Assembly (NCBI GenBank): GCA_020025455.1
Contig: JAHHSC010000001.1
Coordinates: forward strand, 1 to 64,000
Direction of reading: 5' to 3'
Origin: Lawsonibacter sp.
GTDB lineage: Bacteria; Bacillota; Clostridia; Oscillospirales; Oscillospiraceae
DNA length: 64,000 bases
How positions within the stretch are numbered: the stretch's first letter is position 1; every line of letters starts with the position of its first letter. The translations under genes and the position numbers were made by a program. The notes under the pieces were generated by a model that was not told where the DNA came from, did not search any database, and worked only from the letters and a program-made list of their open reading frames with translations. Positions 1-9,315 of this stretch are shown here, piece by piece.

Positions 1-716
1 GGGTCCTGCACATAGAAAAGTCCGTCCTGAAATGCCTGGAGATGCTCGATATCACCCGTTTTTGAGAGAATCAAGCAGTTCTCCAGCCAGGGGTGTTCCT
101 TCACCTCTACGCCAGCGCATTCCAACTGTGCACGCAGGTCTGATGCACTGATTTTGGTGGTGTTCACCATCGCGGTTATGGGCGGCTGGCTATTGTTGGC
201 GGCCAGGAATTCGGCCGTTTCTTCTTCTCCGAGTGTAAGGATCATTTCCTTTACAAACCACATAGGATGTGAATATTTTATGGAAAGATACTCTGCCACA
301 TCCTCTTGTGGTACAGCGGGCAGCTTATCCAGGCTGCGGCCGATGCTGCGGAGTATCCCATTGACCATCCCGGCAGCCCTCGGGTTTTTACAGTGGGTCT
401 TTGTCATCGCAACTGCGCTGTTCACAGCCGCACTCTGGGGAATTTTATCCAAAAACAGGATCTGATATAGACCCAGCCGCAGTGCCTGCAATACTTTCCC
501 CTCCATACGCTTCAGAGGGATGCTGGAGAAGTTTGAGAGGTAGAAGTCCAGCAGGATCTGATTCTGCAGCACTCCAAAGCAGAGCCGGGTCGCGAGCCCG
601 GCATCACGGCTGTCCAGTTTTGAAGCCGCCAATTGTCTTTTCAGTATGCCGTCGGACCAACCGCCCTGTCGCTGACAGGCGTTCAGTGTCAGCAATGCTG
701 CTTCCCGCGCGTCCAT
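1..716 (-). CDS. rsmB: 16S rRNA (cytosine-967-C5)-methyltransferase RsmB, N-terminal part (runs off the window)
   Basis: The visible 238 codons begin MDAREAALLTLNACQRQGG and carry the NusB-like RNA-binding domain of the RsmB/Sun family; near the window edge comes the stretch GDIEHLQAFQDGLFYVQDP, which introduces the SAM-dependent methyltransferase half in this family. The enzyme methylates C967 of 16S rRNA. The ATG at 716 is preceded by AAGGAGGCGGAAGGT, a strong ribosome site, only 27 bases after the fmt stop, so it is the last visible gene of the yicC-to-rsmB cluster. The catalytic cysteines lie outside the window. Family assignment is firm; only completeness cannot be judged. Confidence 0.93.
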   Translation of the reverse strand, partial: MDAREAALLTLNACQRQGGWSDGILKRQLAASKLDSRDAGLATRLCFGVLQNQILLDFYLSNFSSIPLKRMEGKVLQALRLGLYQILFLDKIPQSAAVNSAVAMTKTHCKNPRAAGMVNGILRSIGRSLDKLPAVPQEDVAEYLSIKYSHPMWFVKEMILTLGEEETAEFLAANNSQPPITAMVNTTKISASDLRAQLECAGVEVKEHPWLENCLILSKTGDIEHLQAFQDGLFYVQD

Positions 717-743
717 ACCTTCCGCCTCCTTTTCTGTCTTTCT

Positions 744-1664
744 TTAGTGGATTGGGTGACCGCGCAGGTAATCAGCTGCGGCCATTCTGCGGCTGCCGGG
801 AGCCTGAAGCTCCAGGATGCGCAGTACTTTTCCGTCCCCGCAGGCCACATCAATTCCCTCTTTGTCGGCCTTCAGCACACTGCCGGGTTCTTTTTTGGTG
901 CTCTCCCCGGTCTCGGTTGCAGCATAAACTTTTACCGGCTGTTCCGTAAAGGCATCCGTGGATGTGGCAGGCCATGGGGTAAGACCACGCACTTTGTTAT
1001 GGATTGCCTTTGCGGACATGGTCCAATCAATGGGGCACAGCGCACGGGACAGCATGGGTGCATAGGTCACCTGCTCGGGGTCCTGCGGGATACGTTTGGC
1101 CGTGCCCGCCGCAATCGTGGCCACCACATCAACAAGCAAGCGGCCACCCATCTGGGCCAGGCGGTCGTGGAGCACTTCTACTGTCTCCTCCGGGTCAATG
1201 GGAGTTTCGGCCTGAGCGATGATATCGCCGGCATCCAACTCATGGGCCATATGCATGATGGTCACACCTGTGACCTCATCGCCGTTCACCATCGCCCAGT
1301 TAATGGGGGCAGAACCGCGATAACGGGGCAGCAGCGAGGAGTGGACATTGATGCAGCCCTTGGGGGGCAGCTCCAGAATTTCATCAGGCAGCACACGGCC
1401 ATAGGCCGCCACCACCACAAGTTCGGGTGCCAACTCTCTGATCTGAGCCAGTGCCTCCCCGTCCCGGAGCGTCGTAGGCTGAAACACGGGGATCTCGTGC
1501 TCCATTGCACACACCTTTACCGGGGTCGGCTGCAGCTTATTTTGGTGCCGGCCTACGGGCTTGTCCGGCTGACTGAATACACCACAAACCTGGTGACCTG
1601 CTGCCACCAGCGCCTCCAGCGATGGCACAGCAAAGTCGGGTGTACCCATAAATACAATTCTCAT
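744..1664 (-). CDS. fmt: methionyl-tRNA formyltransferase
   Basis: Formylates the amino group of Met-tRNAi using 10-formyl-THF, providing fMet for translation initiation. The 306-residue length is typical. The N-terminal Rossmann-like formyltransferase domain starts MRIVFMGTPDFAVPSLEAL; the catalytic triad of the family is present as Asn106 and His108 in the INVHSSLLPRYRG motif and Asp144 in HELDAGD. The C-terminal third is the tRNA-binding OB-like domain. It overlaps the def stop by four bases (ATGA), so formylation and deformylation are translationally coupled, as in many bacteria. Confidence 0.97.
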   Translation of the reverse strand: MRIVFMGTPDFAVPSLEALVAAGHQVCGVFSQPDKPVGRHQNKLQPTPVKVCAMEHEIPVFQPTTLRDGEALAQIRELAPELVVVAAYGRVLPDEILELPPKGCINVHSSLLPRYRGSAPINWAMVNGDEVTGVTIMHMAHELDAGDIIAQAETPIDPEETVEVLHDRLAQMGGRLLVDVVATIAAGTAKRIPQDPEQVTYAPMLSRALCPIDWTMSAKAIHNKVRGLTPWPATSTDAFTEQPVKVYAATETGESTKKEPGSVLKADKEGIDVACGDGKVLRILELQAPGSRRMAAADYLRGHPIH

Positions 1665-2158
1665 TCATCCGCCTCCTGCTTGGCCATCATCTCGTCCAGC
1701 TCGTCGTTGGTATAGAGCTTCTTCACGTGCTCCACATAGAGGTGGCCGTCCAGATGCTCCAGCTCGTGGCAGTAGCAGCGGGCAGTCAACCCGGTTCCCT
1801 CCACCTCAAACCAGTTCCCGCTGCGATCCTGTGCTTTGACCTTCACATGGTTTGGGCGCTTCACAAAGCCCCACATGCCGGGGACAGACAGGCAGCCTTC
1901 CAAACCGTCCTGCTCGCCGTCAGACTCCACGATCTCAGGATTGACAAGCTCCACCATCTCATTTTTTTCATTGACGGCCACAGTCACGCGGCGAAGAATC
2001 CCGATCTGGGGGGCAGCCAGACCCAGCCCATTGGCATTGGTCAACGTCTCCTTCAGGTCATCCAGCAGGTCGGCCAGCTTCTCGTCAAACTTGGTGACCG
2101 GGTGGCAGCGCTTATTCAGGACGGGATCACCCTCCGTCACGATCGTTCGGATAGACAT
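1661..2158 (-). CDS. def: peptide deformylase
   Basis: Removes the formyl group from nascent N-termini at the ribosome. All three metal-site motifs are visible in the 165-residue protein: GLAAPQIG (46-53), EGCLS with the metal-binding Cys89, and HELEH (131-135) supplying two histidine ligands and the catalytic Glu. The usual Gln and Asp around the last motif are Cys and Glu here (CHELEHLDG), a conservative variation. It sits directly upstream of fmt with a 4-base overlap and 25 bases after priA. The ATG start is preceded by an AAAAAGGAG ribosome site. Confidence 0.97.
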   Translation of the reverse strand: MSIRTIVTEGDPVLNKRCHPVTKFDEKLADLLDDLKETLTNANGLGLAAPQIGILRRVTVAVNEKNEMVELVNPEIVESDGEQDGLEGCLSVPGMWGFVKRPNHVKVKAQDRSGNWFEVEGTGLTARCYCHELEHLDGHLYVEHVKKLYTNDELDEMMAKQEADE

Positions 2159-2183
2159 ATCAATTACTCCTTTTTGTTGTAAA

Positions 2184-4652
2184 TTAGTTGTAGTATGGAT
2201 TCAAATCCGCAAAAACCGACACTCTGCGGTTTTCTTTATCCTGCCGGGCGGCACGGATGGCATACGAAACCAGGGTTCGGATTTCTTTTGTATTCCGGAC
2301 GCTCAGCGTCAGTCGATAGCGGTAGCGGTTATTGACCTTAGCTACCGCGGCAGGGGCAGGGCCCAGCAGCTGCCAGCGGCAGCCAAGCCGCATAAGCTCC
2401 GGCTCCAGCGTATTGCGGAGCCGATAACAGCACCGCAGTACGGCGTCCTCCTCCATCCCGGAGGCGGTCATCACGATGAAGTCGGTAAAGGGCGGGTATG
2501 TTCGCAGTTCCCGCATAACGATTTCGTCCCGGTAGAACCGGTCGTAGTCCTGAACGCAGACACTTTGAATCACATCGTGCTCCGGGGTATAGGTCTGAAT
2601 GACTGCTCTCCCCTGTTTTGCTCCCCGGCCGGCCCGCCCAATCACTTGAGTCAGCAATGAGAAGGTCCGCTCGGCCGCTCGAAAATCGTCCGAATAAAGG
2701 GACAGATCGGGCGCAACAACGCCGACCAGGGTTACATTTTCAAAATCCAATCCCTTGGCCACCATCTGGGTACCCACCAGAATTGGAATTCTTTCTTTCC
2801 GAAACCGCTCCAGCAGCTCTTCGTGTGGATGTGCCGCCGATATCGTGTCGGTATCCATACGAAGCACCTCTACGCCTGGGAAAAGCTCCTCCACTTCCTC
2901 CTGCACTTTTTGGGTTCCAATACCAACAAAGTTCAGGATGCCTCCGCAGGAGGGGCAGGCAGACGGCAAAGGTTCTGAGTAGCCGCAGTGATGGCACATA
3001 AGCCGCTGATTTGCGGAATGAAACGTCAATTTTACGGAGCACCGTGGGCACTCAGGTACTTTGCCGCACTCCCCGCAGGACACCATGCGGTTGGCACCGC
3101 GGCGATTCAGAAACAGGATGGATTGCTCCCCCCGATTCAGGTTTTGCTCCAGTTCGTTCTGGAGCAACCTACTGATGGAGGTTTGGTTGCCCCTACGGAG
3201 TTCCTCTTTCATGTCGGCAAGGATGACTCTGGGCAGGGACTTCTCGTTATAGCGCTTTGTCAACCGAAACAGATGGATTTTGCCCTGCTTGGCCTGATAC
3301 ATGGTCTCTACCGACGGGGTGGCAGAACCCAGCACTAACAGAGCGTTCTCCTGCACACAGCGATATTTTGCAATATCCCTGGCATGGTAGCGCGGCACAT
3401 TCTCCGACTTATAGCTTGGTTCCTGTTCCTCGTCCAAAATGATGAGGCCCAGATTCTCCAACGGGGCAAAGATTGCCGAGCGGGTGCCAACGACCACACT
3501 GGCCTCCCCGTTTCTGGCTCGCTTCCACTCGTCGTATCGTTCGCCGGAGCGGAGCATACTGTGGAGCAGTGCCACCTTTTTCCCAAAGTGAGACGTAAAA
3601 ATTCTCAGCAGCTGCGGCGTGAGAATAATCTCAGGCACCAGAATCAGCGCCGTCTTTCCTCTTGAGAGTGTTTCCTCAATGAGGCGGATATAGACCTGCG
3701 TCTTTCCGCTGCCGGTGACGCCATAGAGCAGCGCGGCCTCCGGTTTTCCGGTGAGGCACAGGGCATTCAGGCCATGAAAGGCCTGCTGCTGCTCCTCACT
3801 GAGCACCACAGGCTGTGCCTCTTCCACGCCTTCTACCTCCTGTCGGCGGAATACCTCCTGATGCTCAATGGTCAGGATACCGCTTTTCTCCAGAGACTTG
3901 ATCGTAGCCGATGAGGCCCCAGTAAAATAGCACAATTCTTTGGTGGACGCTGCCTCCAGGGAACACAGCAGCTTTGTTACGGCGTAGCGCAGTGGGGCCG
4001 ACTTCTTTCTGGGGGTAACGATCGCCATGGCCTCTTCCGCGGACATGGCAAGTATGGCCACCTTCTCTGTCTTGTCCTTCACCATGCGCTGGGCGTTGGT
4101 CTCCAACTCAGCCAGGCCCGCATTGATCAACTGCCGCATGGCGTGGTTGGGGTTCTTAGCCCCGAAAGCCAGCCGGATCTGTTCCATATCTCCGGTACCC
4201 CCCCAGTCGCTGAGAAGCTCCAGCAAACGGCAGGCAGCGGTGGAACTGCCCACCTGTCGGCGGGCTTCTTCCAAATCCAGATCAGGCTTTAGCGTAAGGG
4301 TATCCCGCAGAGAAAAATGAAGTCCGGCAGGCAGCATGGCATTCACGCAGTCATAGAGCGTACAAAAGTACCGCTCCCGCATCCAAATCGCCAGCTGAAT
4401 GGCCTTCTCCGTCAAGACAGGCCGTTCATCCAAACAGGCATCAATGGCTTTTAGTGCACCGCCGTGCTGGGATTCCTCCTCCACCGCCAGAACAACACCG
4501 TCTGTGCCGCGATTTCCGGAACCAAAGGGGACCAGAACCCGCACACCGGGCCGGATTGATTCCTCCATTTCGTTCGGAATCAAGTAATCATAGGGTTGGT
4601 CAATGACGTATACAGCACTGGAAACGGCTATTTTTGCAATTTTTCGTCCCAC
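2184..4652 (-). CDS. priA: primosomal protein N' (replication restart helicase PriA)
   Basis: Superfamily 2 helicase of 822 residues that recognises stalled forks and reloads the replicative helicase. Visible features: N-terminal DNA-binding region (about 1-200), Walker A GVTGSGKT (311-318), a DEEQ Walker B box near 405-410, a cysteine-rich zinc region with four CxxC pairs at about 525-570 (CGECGKVPECPRC, then CHHCGYSEPLPSACPSCGG), and helicase motifs V and VI (VGTQMVAKGLDF, QVIGRAGRG). It lies between rpoZ and def. In many Firmicutes coaBC stands between rpoZ and priA; it is not here. Confidence 0.97.
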   Translation of the reverse strand: MGRKIAKIAVSSAVYVIDQPYDYLIPNEMEESIRPGVRVLVPFGSGNRGTDGVVLAVEEESQHGGALKAIDACLDERPVLTEKAIQLAIWMRERYFCTLYDCVNAMLPAGLHFSLRDTLTLKPDLDLEEARRQVGSSTAACRLLELLSDWGGTGDMEQIRLAFGAKNPNHAMRQLINAGLAELETNAQRMVKDKTEKVAILAMSAEEAMAIVTPRKKSAPLRYAVTKLLCSLEAASTKELCYFTGASSATIKSLEKSGILTIEHQEVFRRQEVEGVEEAQPVVLSEEQQQAFHGLNALCLTGKPEAALLYGVTGSGKTQVYIRLIEETLSRGKTALILVPEIILTPQLLRIFTSHFGKKVALLHSMLRSGERYDEWKRARNGEASVVVGTRSAIFAPLENLGLIILDEEQEPSYKSENVPRYHARDIAKYRCVQENALLVLGSATPSVETMYQAKQGKIHLFRLTKRYNEKSLPRVILADMKEELRRGNQTSISRLLQNELEQNLNRGEQSILFLNRRGANRMVSCGECGKVPECPRCSVKLTFHSANQRLMCHHCGYSEPLPSACPSCGGILNFVGIGTQKVQEEVEELFPGVEVLRMDTDTISAAHPHEELLERFRKERIPILVGTQMVAKGLDFENVTLVGVVAPDLSLYSDDFRAAERTFSLLTQVIGRAGRGAKQGRAVIQTYTPEHDVIQSVCVQDYDRFYRDEIVMRELRTYPPFTDFIVMTASGMEEDAVLRCCYRLRNTLEPELMRLGCRWQLLGPAPAAVAKVNNRYRYRLTLSVRNTKEIRTLVSYAIRAARQDKENRRVSVFADLNPYYN

Positions 4653-4682
4653 TCCTGCCGCACCTCCCTATGCAAAGCAAGA

Positions 4683-4710
4683 CAAGCGAAGGGAGCGTCC
4701 CCCTCGCTTG
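4683..4710 (-). terminator. hairpin between rpoZ and priA
   Basis: On the minus strand the arms CAAGCGA and TCGCTTG enclose a G/C-rich loop, followed by TCTTGCTTTGC. This is a moderately T-rich tail, so it may act as a partial terminator after rpoZ, leaving priA downstream by readthrough. Confidence 0.5.
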
Positions 4711-4724
4711 CCTGATATCGTCCC

Positions 4725-4934
4725 TTAGACTTCTTTCTCTTCTTCCACAGGATCGGTCAGCTTGCCATCAGCTACCTCGCGGATTGCAATGCTGACAGGC
4801 TTATCGTCCAGAGGCTCATCGTTCATCTTTGCCTCGCTGGAGATCTGGCGGGCACGGTGGGCCACCACATTGACCAATTCATAGCGGCTGGGGATGTTTT
4901 CGAGCAGTTTGCTCATAGGGGGATCGAGCATCAT
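4725..4934 (-). CDS. rpoZ: DNA-directed RNA polymerase omega subunit
   Basis: Small RNA polymerase assembly subunit. The ATG at 4934 is chosen over an upstream TTG (4943) because AAGGAG lies 8 bases before the ATG and would abut the TTG; this gives a 69-residue protein beginning MMLDPPMSKLLENI. The family signature YELVNVVAHRARQI followed by an acidic tail is clear. It is positioned immediately downstream of gmk, the standard gmk-rpoZ pairing. Confidence 0.93.
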   Translation of the reverse strand: MMLDPPMSKLLENIPSRYELVNVVAHRARQISSEAKMNDEPLDDKPVSIAIREVADGKLTDPVEEEKEV

Positions 4935-5026
4935 AGTAAGCAACTCCTTATTCTTCTCAACAACAATTTGTGCTGTTATTCATATAATTTGATTCCTTAC
5001 GGAACGGATATACGCGGCAGAACCAG

Positions 5027-5638
5027 TCAGGTAAACTGAGTCAGGATTTTGCTGCGGTTTTCCACTTTACACGCGGCGGCAGTCAGGATCGACTCGATTT
5101 CGTTCACCGCATTGGCCACCTTGTCGTTGATTACCAGGTAGTCATAATTGGGAATCTCCTTAAATTCTGTGCGTGCTTTGGAAAGGCGGCCCTGAATCAC
5201 TTCCTCGCTGTCTGTGTTGCGGTTGTGCAGGCGACGAGACAGCTCCTCAAACGAAGGCGGAATAATGAAGATGAACAGAGCCTTGGGGCAGCGGGCTTTT
5301 ACCTTGGCAGCACCCTGGACCTCAATATCCAACAGCACGTCGATGCCAGCATCCAGACGGTCTTGAATGGCCTTCATCGAGGTGCCATAGTAATTATTGA
5401 CATATTCCGCATGTTCCAACAGCTCATCGTCCGCAATCATCCGCTCAAATTCCTCGCGGCTGACAAAATTATAATTTACCCCATTCTGCTCTCCCACTCG
5501 GGGCTTCCGGGTGGTGTAGGAGACAGAGAAATAGATATCGGGGCGCTGGCCCAGCAGCTCGGCAATGACCGTGCTCTTGCCAACTCCGGACGGGCCGGAC
5601 AGAACAATAAGCTGTCCCTTTTCCTTTTTCAACAGCAA
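5027..5638 (-). CDS. gmk: guanylate kinase
   Basis: Phosphorylates GMP to GDP with ATP, and is also a target of (p)ppGpp in Firmicutes. The 203-residue protein has the P-loop GPSGVGKS (15-22), the GMP-binding segment SYTTRKPR with the following G-x-N-x-x-Y pattern, and the lid region. The start is a TTG at 5638, preceded by AGAGGAGGAGTAATT; a second TTG two codons in is also possible. Two bases separate it from the remA stop, so remA, gmk and rpoZ are probably one transcript. Confidence 0.96.
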   Translation of the reverse strand: MLLKKEKGQLIVLSGPSGVGKSTVIAELLGQRPDIYFSVSYTTRKPRVGEQNGVNYNFVSREEFERMIADDELLEHAEYVNNYYGTSMKAIQDRLDAGIDVLLDIEVQGAAKVKARCPKALFIFIIPPSFEELSRRLHNRNTDSEEVIQGRLSKARTEFKEIPNYDYLVINDKVANAVNEIESILTAAACKVENRSKILTQFT

Positions 5639-5640
5639 AA

Positions 5641-5898
5641 TTACTCCTCCTCTTGTTCGTTGGGTTTTCCCTCCACCCGGTCGGAGATCACCTCTGGGCG
5701 CAGGGCAGATAACACCAGGTGGTCGTTATCCATAATCAGGACCGACATCGTGCGGCGGCCGTAAGTGGCGTCAATCAAAATACCGCGCTCACGGGCCTCC
5801 TGGATCATACGCTTAATTGGGGCAGATTCCGGGCTGACAACGGCCACAAGGCGCGCTTCAGAAACCAGGTTTCCAAATCCAATGTTGATCAGCTTCAT
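5641..5898 (-). CDS. remA: RemA-family extracellular matrix regulator (DUF370)
   Basis: 85-residue DNA-binding protein. The B. subtilis homologue RemA activates biofilm matrix and osmoprotection genes by wrapping DNA on a ring. The sequence [20 protein letters not shown] and the [11 protein letters not shown] segment are typical. A longer reading frame exists upstream, but the ATG at 5898 with GGGGAGG 8 bases before it matches the family start. It sits between yicC and gmk, the conserved neighbourhood. Its regulon in this organism cannot be deduced from the window. Confidence 0.93.
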   Translation of the reverse strand: MKLINIGFGNLVSEARLVAVVSPESAPIKRMIQEARERGILIDATYGRRTMSVLIMDNDHLVLSALRPEVISDRVEGKPNEQEEE

Positions 5899-5912
5899 CC
5901 GGATGCCTCCCC

Positions 5913-6797
5913 TTACTCGATGTTCTGGATCTGTTCCCGAATCTTTTCGATCTCCGCCTTCACATCTACAACGTGGCGGGCGATCTCGATGTCGCTGCAC
6001 TTGGAACCAATGGTATTGGCCTCGCGATTGAACTCCTGAATCAAAAAGTCCAGCTTACGGCCCACCGCACCGCCGTTTTCCAGCATCTCACGAAGTTGTG
6101 AGATGTGGCTTCTCAGGCGAACGGTCTCCTCGTCCACTGCCACCTTATCCGCAAAGATGGCGGCCTCGGTGAGGATACGGGCGGGGTCAATCTGGGTATT
6201 GGCCAGGACTTCGTTCATTCTGGCCTCCAGCTTGGCGCGGTACTCAGAGACGGTCTGCGGGGAGCGTTCCTCCACCAGAGCGACCTTCTGCTCAATCAGC
6301 GCAGCGCGGCTGAGCACATCCGCCTTCATCCGCTCACCCTCACGGGTACGCATCTGGTCAAAGTCCGCCAGCGCCATGTCCACCACAGCGCAAATGTTCT
6401 GCGCCATCTGCTCCACGTCCTGCTCCTCCTCTTGGGACAGAAGCACGTCAGGAAAACGGGACAGCAGTGCAACGGAAATGTCCTTGCTGCTGCCCAGATT
6501 GTAGGTTTCGATCAGCTCCTGGAGCGCAGCATAGTAGCTATCGGCCACGGGCTTATTGACCGAGACCTTGGTCCTGGTCCCACCGGCATTGTCCAGCGTC
6601 ACAAATACGTCGACCTTACCACGGGAAATCGTGTGCTGTACACGCGTCTTGATTGCGTCCTCAGCAAAGAGGTACAGTCTGGGGATACGGACATTACAGT
6701 CCAAATAGCGGTTATTGACCGATCGCAGCTCTACCGTGATGGTACAGCCCTCCACCGTCTTTTCCGCACGGCCATAGCCGGTCATGCTCTTGACCAA
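5913..6797 (-). CDS. yicC: YicC/YloC-family endoribonuclease
   Basis: 294 residues, usual for the family. It opens [16 protein letters not shown], the hallmark of the YicC N-terminal domain, and ends with the DUF1732 C-terminal region ([32 protein letters not shown]). Members are reported as endoribonucleases acting on small RNAs. The start is a TTG at 6797 with AAGGAG 11 bases upstream, which keeps the conserved xxxSMTGYGR N-terminus. It heads the yicC-remA-gmk-rpoZ-priA-def-fmt-rsmB cluster. Confidence 0.93.
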   Translation of the reverse strand: MVKSMTGYGRAEKTVEGCTITVELRSVNNRYLDCNVRIPRLYLFAEDAIKTRVQHTISRGKVDVFVTLDNAGGTRTKVSVNKPVADSYYAALQELIETYNLGSSKDISVALLSRFPDVLLSQEEEQDVEQMAQNICAVVDMALADFDQMRTREGERMKADVLSRAALIEQKVALVEERSPQTVSEYRAKLEARMNEVLANTQIDPARILTEAAIFADKVAVDEETVRLRSHISQLREMLENGGAVGRKLDFLIQEFNREANTIGSKCSDIEIARHVVDVKAEIEKIREQIQNIE

Positions 6798-6830
6798 AAC
6801 AGGTCACGCTCCTTATGATGTGAAATTCAA

Positions 6831-7361
6831 TCATCTGCCTCCGCGAAAACGAAGCCGTACCCGAATCAGGGTGATCAGCTTGGACAGGCCGATGTCATAG
6901 ATAACAAAAATCAGGTTGCCTACCCCATAGAGCAGCAGACTGCTGTTCTCCATCCAGTCTGGCAGACCGGGTAGGAAGATCCTGCGCAGTGCAGTCCAGA
7001 CGACTGTCAGCGCCAGGTTGAAATACCCAAGTTTCAGGCACCACTCAACACCTCGGCGGCGCAGGGACTCGATCCGTTCCTTTGCCACGGGATAAAGCCC
7101 CAAAAAAATCAGGTACAGGATTGGGATTTCTTTGCTGGGCAGCAGTATCAGGCCAAGCAGTCCGGAAGCCGCCCAGCAGAGGCAGCCAGCTCCCCACCCG
7201 GCAGCCAGAACCGACAGCATGGGGAACAGTCCCGCCACAGCGGTAAGTCCAAGGCGTCCGGAGGGGACCAGGGACGCACACCACAGGAACGTCAGGCTGC
7301 CGGCAGCCATCACACCGCCCAGCGCAGTGCGTCCACTTTTGGAGGAACGGAAGCCAGCCAT
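6831..7361 (-). CDS. uncharacterised membrane protein next to a J-domain protein
   Basis: 176 residues, not recognised by name. It is strongly hydrophobic, with about four or five predicted membrane segments: roughly residues 12-32, 38-60, 62-80, 82-98 and 118-160. Charged loops such as AKERIESLRRRG and a basic C-terminus (LITLIRVRLRFRGGR) suggest a cytosolic tail. The ATG at 7361 starts 3 bases before the J-protein stop codon region, after the GGGGGAGG within the end of that gene; a longer frame starting inside the J-protein gene is less likely. Translationally coupled to the upstream J-domain gene. Confidence 0.7.
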   Translation of the reverse strand: MAGFRSSKSGRTALGGVMAAGSLTFLWCASLVPSGRLGLTAVAGLFPMLSVLAAGWGAGCLCWAASGLLGLILLPSKEIPILYLIFLGLYPVAKERIESLRRRGVEWCLKLGYFNLALTVVWTALRRIFLPGLPDWMENSSLLLYGVGNLIFVIYDIGLSKLITLIRVRLRFRGGR

Positions 7362-7363
7362 TT

Positions 7364-7981
7364 TTACCAGTGGCCTCCCCCGCACCCGCCGCACAGGCAG
7401 TTCAGGCACAGCATGGTGGTGCAGCAATCAGGGCCGGCAGCCGCACCGGTGTAGCCATAGGGGCGATAACCGGCACCGCCCTGCTGCATCATAGCCAGGG
7501 CCTGGCGGTATTCCATATTGTTGGGTTCCATCTGAACAGCCAGCGCATAATTCTGCATAGCCTCATCCAGCCAGCCCTTTCGGTAGGCAATGCTGCCAGA
7601 CAGAAAATACCATTCGCCGTTCTTCTGAGGAACCTCCATCAGAAGGCGCTCCGCACCGGCCAGGTCTCCCCCGTTGATGAGGCTTCGTACCCTGGCGTAG
7701 GTGGGATTGCTGCCAGCAGAGGAGTAGCTCTGCTGCTGGTAACTGCCGGCATACCCACCGCCATAGCTGCTCGTCTGCTGGCGTCCGCCCCCGGCACGCT
7801 GCTTGGTGATGGCATCATATGCCTCGTTGATTTCCTTCATCTTTTCCTCCGCCAGATCAGCCAGAGGATTGTTCTGATAGTTGTCGGGGTGATACTTCCG
7901 AGCCAGCTCACGGTAGGCCTTTTTGACCTCCTCATCGCTGGCATTCTGGCTCACGCCCAGAACGCTGTACGGATCTCTCAT
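7364..7981 (-). CDS. J-domain protein with TPR-like region and cysteine-rich tail
   Basis: 205 residues. Residues 1-65 form a J domain ([20 protein letters not shown], with the HPD motif in KYHPDNYQ), so it should stimulate a DnaK-type Hsp70. A Gly/Tyr/Gln-rich linker follows, then a helical repeat-like section ([20 protein letters not shown]). The C-terminus ends [20 protein letters not shown], seven cysteines in 20 residues, possibly a metal or lipid-modified tail. The ATG at 7981 overlaps the DUF5685 stop as ATGA and has GGAG 9 bases upstream, preferred over an ATG 15 bases earlier. It lacks the DnaJ zinc-finger, so it is not DnaJ itself. Confidence 0.88.
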   Translation of the reverse strand: MRDPYSVLGVSQNASDEEVKKAYRELARKYHPDNYQNNPLADLAEEKMKEINEAYDAITKQRAGGGRQQTSSYGGGYAGSYQQQSYSSAGSNPTYARVRSLINGGDLAGAERLLMEVPQKNGEWYFLSGSIAYRKGWLDEAMQNYALAVQMEPNNMEYRQALAMMQQGGAGYRPYGYTGAAAGPDCCTTMLCLNCLCGGCGGGHW

Positions 7982-8844
7982 TGATCGTGTCTCCATATCT
8001 TTTGTTTCTTTATTTTGGACCAGCTGCCGTCAAATACGGCCCGCTGCACCAGCGGCAGTCCCAAATATAAAATGTTTTCCAGCACAGGGGTCCGACACCC
8101 GAAGCTGCCGAGCTGAAATGCAGCCCCTGCCAGCTCCAGCGAGTGGTCCATGGTACGCTTCAAGCTTTCATCGTCCCCTTCCGGCCCAAAGCGGGCCGTA
8201 ACAGGGTTATACCGGCCTGTCTCCCGGTCCTCCAGGATATCATCTCTGGCATCCGCCAGATAAATCCACCGGCCCAGGTGATAGAGAAGCTGAGCCAGCA
8301 CTCTGCCTCGTTCTCCATCGCTTGGTGCAGCAGCCTGGAGCAGCCGTGCAAAGCTGTCAGCGGTACGATCCAGACTTGGGCAGTTCTCCTGCTCCAGCCG
8401 ATTCAGCTCACGCAAACTCTCCCGCACCTGCCTATCAAAGTCCGGGCAGTCTCTGGATGCCTTTTTGTAGGCCCGCCTCAATAGAATGGATAGCCCTCTC
8501 GCAGGCAGTCCACCCCAGAATCCATCATCCTGAATGGAATCCCGCAGCTTCCACCAGGCAAGTACCACGCTCTCCGCAGCGGCTTCCTCCAAGGCAGGCG
8601 ATGTGGGACACATATCATGCTTTACCAATGGGTTGGCGTGGCAGCGCCCCCGGCAGGGCCTGAAGTTCTCCTCCGGCTCCCACAGAAGCAGGGCCAGAAA
8701 GGTGAAATCGAAATTCAGGAACATGGGGGCAATCAAGCCGTACTTCTGGCGCAGACAGCGGCATAGTCCGCAGTAGGTGGCGCGATAGAGATCAAAGTCA
8801 CGGCATTTCATCTCCGGGCGGAAGGGACGCACATATCCGAACAC
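7978..8844 (-). CDS. DUF5685 family protein
   Basis: 288 residues beginning [20 protein letters not shown], the characteristic start of DUF5685. It is an all-helical, soluble-looking protein with a conserved cysteine cluster ([13 protein letters not shown] and [16 protein letters not shown]) that suggests a metal or redox site, and acidic helices with D-rich patches ([20 protein letters not shown]) reminiscent of helical prenyl-synthase folds. No reaction is known to me. It is coupled by ATGA to the J-domain protein and follows the RseC gene by 13 bases, so all are in the cdaA operon. Confidence 0.82.
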   Translation of the reverse strand: MFGYVRPFRPEMKCRDFDLYRATYCGLCRCLRQKYGLIAPMFLNFDFTFLALLLWEPEENFRPCRGRCHANPLVKHDMCPTSPALEEAAAESVVLAWWKLRDSIQDDGFWGGLPARGLSILLRRAYKKASRDCPDFDRQVRESLRELNRLEQENCPSLDRTADSFARLLQAAAPSDGERGRVLAQLLYHLGRWIYLADARDDILEDRETGRYNPVTARFGPEGDDESLKRTMDHSLELAGAAFQLGSFGCRTPVLENILYLGLPLVQRAVFDGSWSKIKKQKIWRHDQ

Positions 8845-8857
8845 AGCGTGCCTCTCT

Positions 8858-9283
8858 TTAAAGCTTCATAAACTTCAGGATCTTGAACTCAGGTGCCTGG
8901 TGCCGTGTCATAGACCGGTTGAGCAGGTAGGCAGGAACAAATCCAAGCCCAAGCCCCAGCACTGCGGTGCCAAGCGCCGCCGCCTCACTGAGGGACAGTG
9001 CAGCCTGGCCAACCAGATAGCCCGCAGCCAAACCGATACATGGCATGAGAAAAACCACAGCTGAAACCCCGATATTGTGCCCCACAGTGGGTTCTACCTC
9101 TACAAAATCACCGGGTTTTGCTCCAATTGTGTTGCTGGCCGTTGCAACAATGTCCTGCGGCGGTTTTTGACTGCAGCCCTCACAGGCGCCGTCACAGTGC
9201 AGACCGCACTCCGTCTGCCGGAGCAGATTTACTTCCACCACTTCACCATCTATTACACGCCTTACAATAGCGTTTTGAACCAT
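8858..9283 (-). CDS. RseC/SoxR-reducing-system family membrane protein
   Basis: 141 residues with the RseC layout: an N-terminal cytosolic part containing a CxxxCxxxCxxC cluster (CGLHCDGACEGC, about 27-38), then two membrane helices (about 74-93 and 96-120) and a basic C-terminus. Family members occur in Rnf/SoxR-reducing contexts and as stand-alone proteins in clostridia. The ATG start follows a GAGG-containing site. It stands between cdaR and DUF5685. The electron partner cannot be deduced here. Confidence 0.85.
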   Translation of the reverse strand: MVQNAIVRRVIDGEVVEVNLLRQTECGLHCDGACEGCSQKPPQDIVATASNTIGAKPGDFVEVEPTVGHNIGVSAVVFLMPCIGLAAGYLVGQAALSLSEAAALGTAVLGLGLGFVPAYLLNRSMTRHQAPEFKILKFMKL

Positions 9284-9315
9284 AGATAATAGCCTCCAAA
9301 CTGATTCATACTGAT

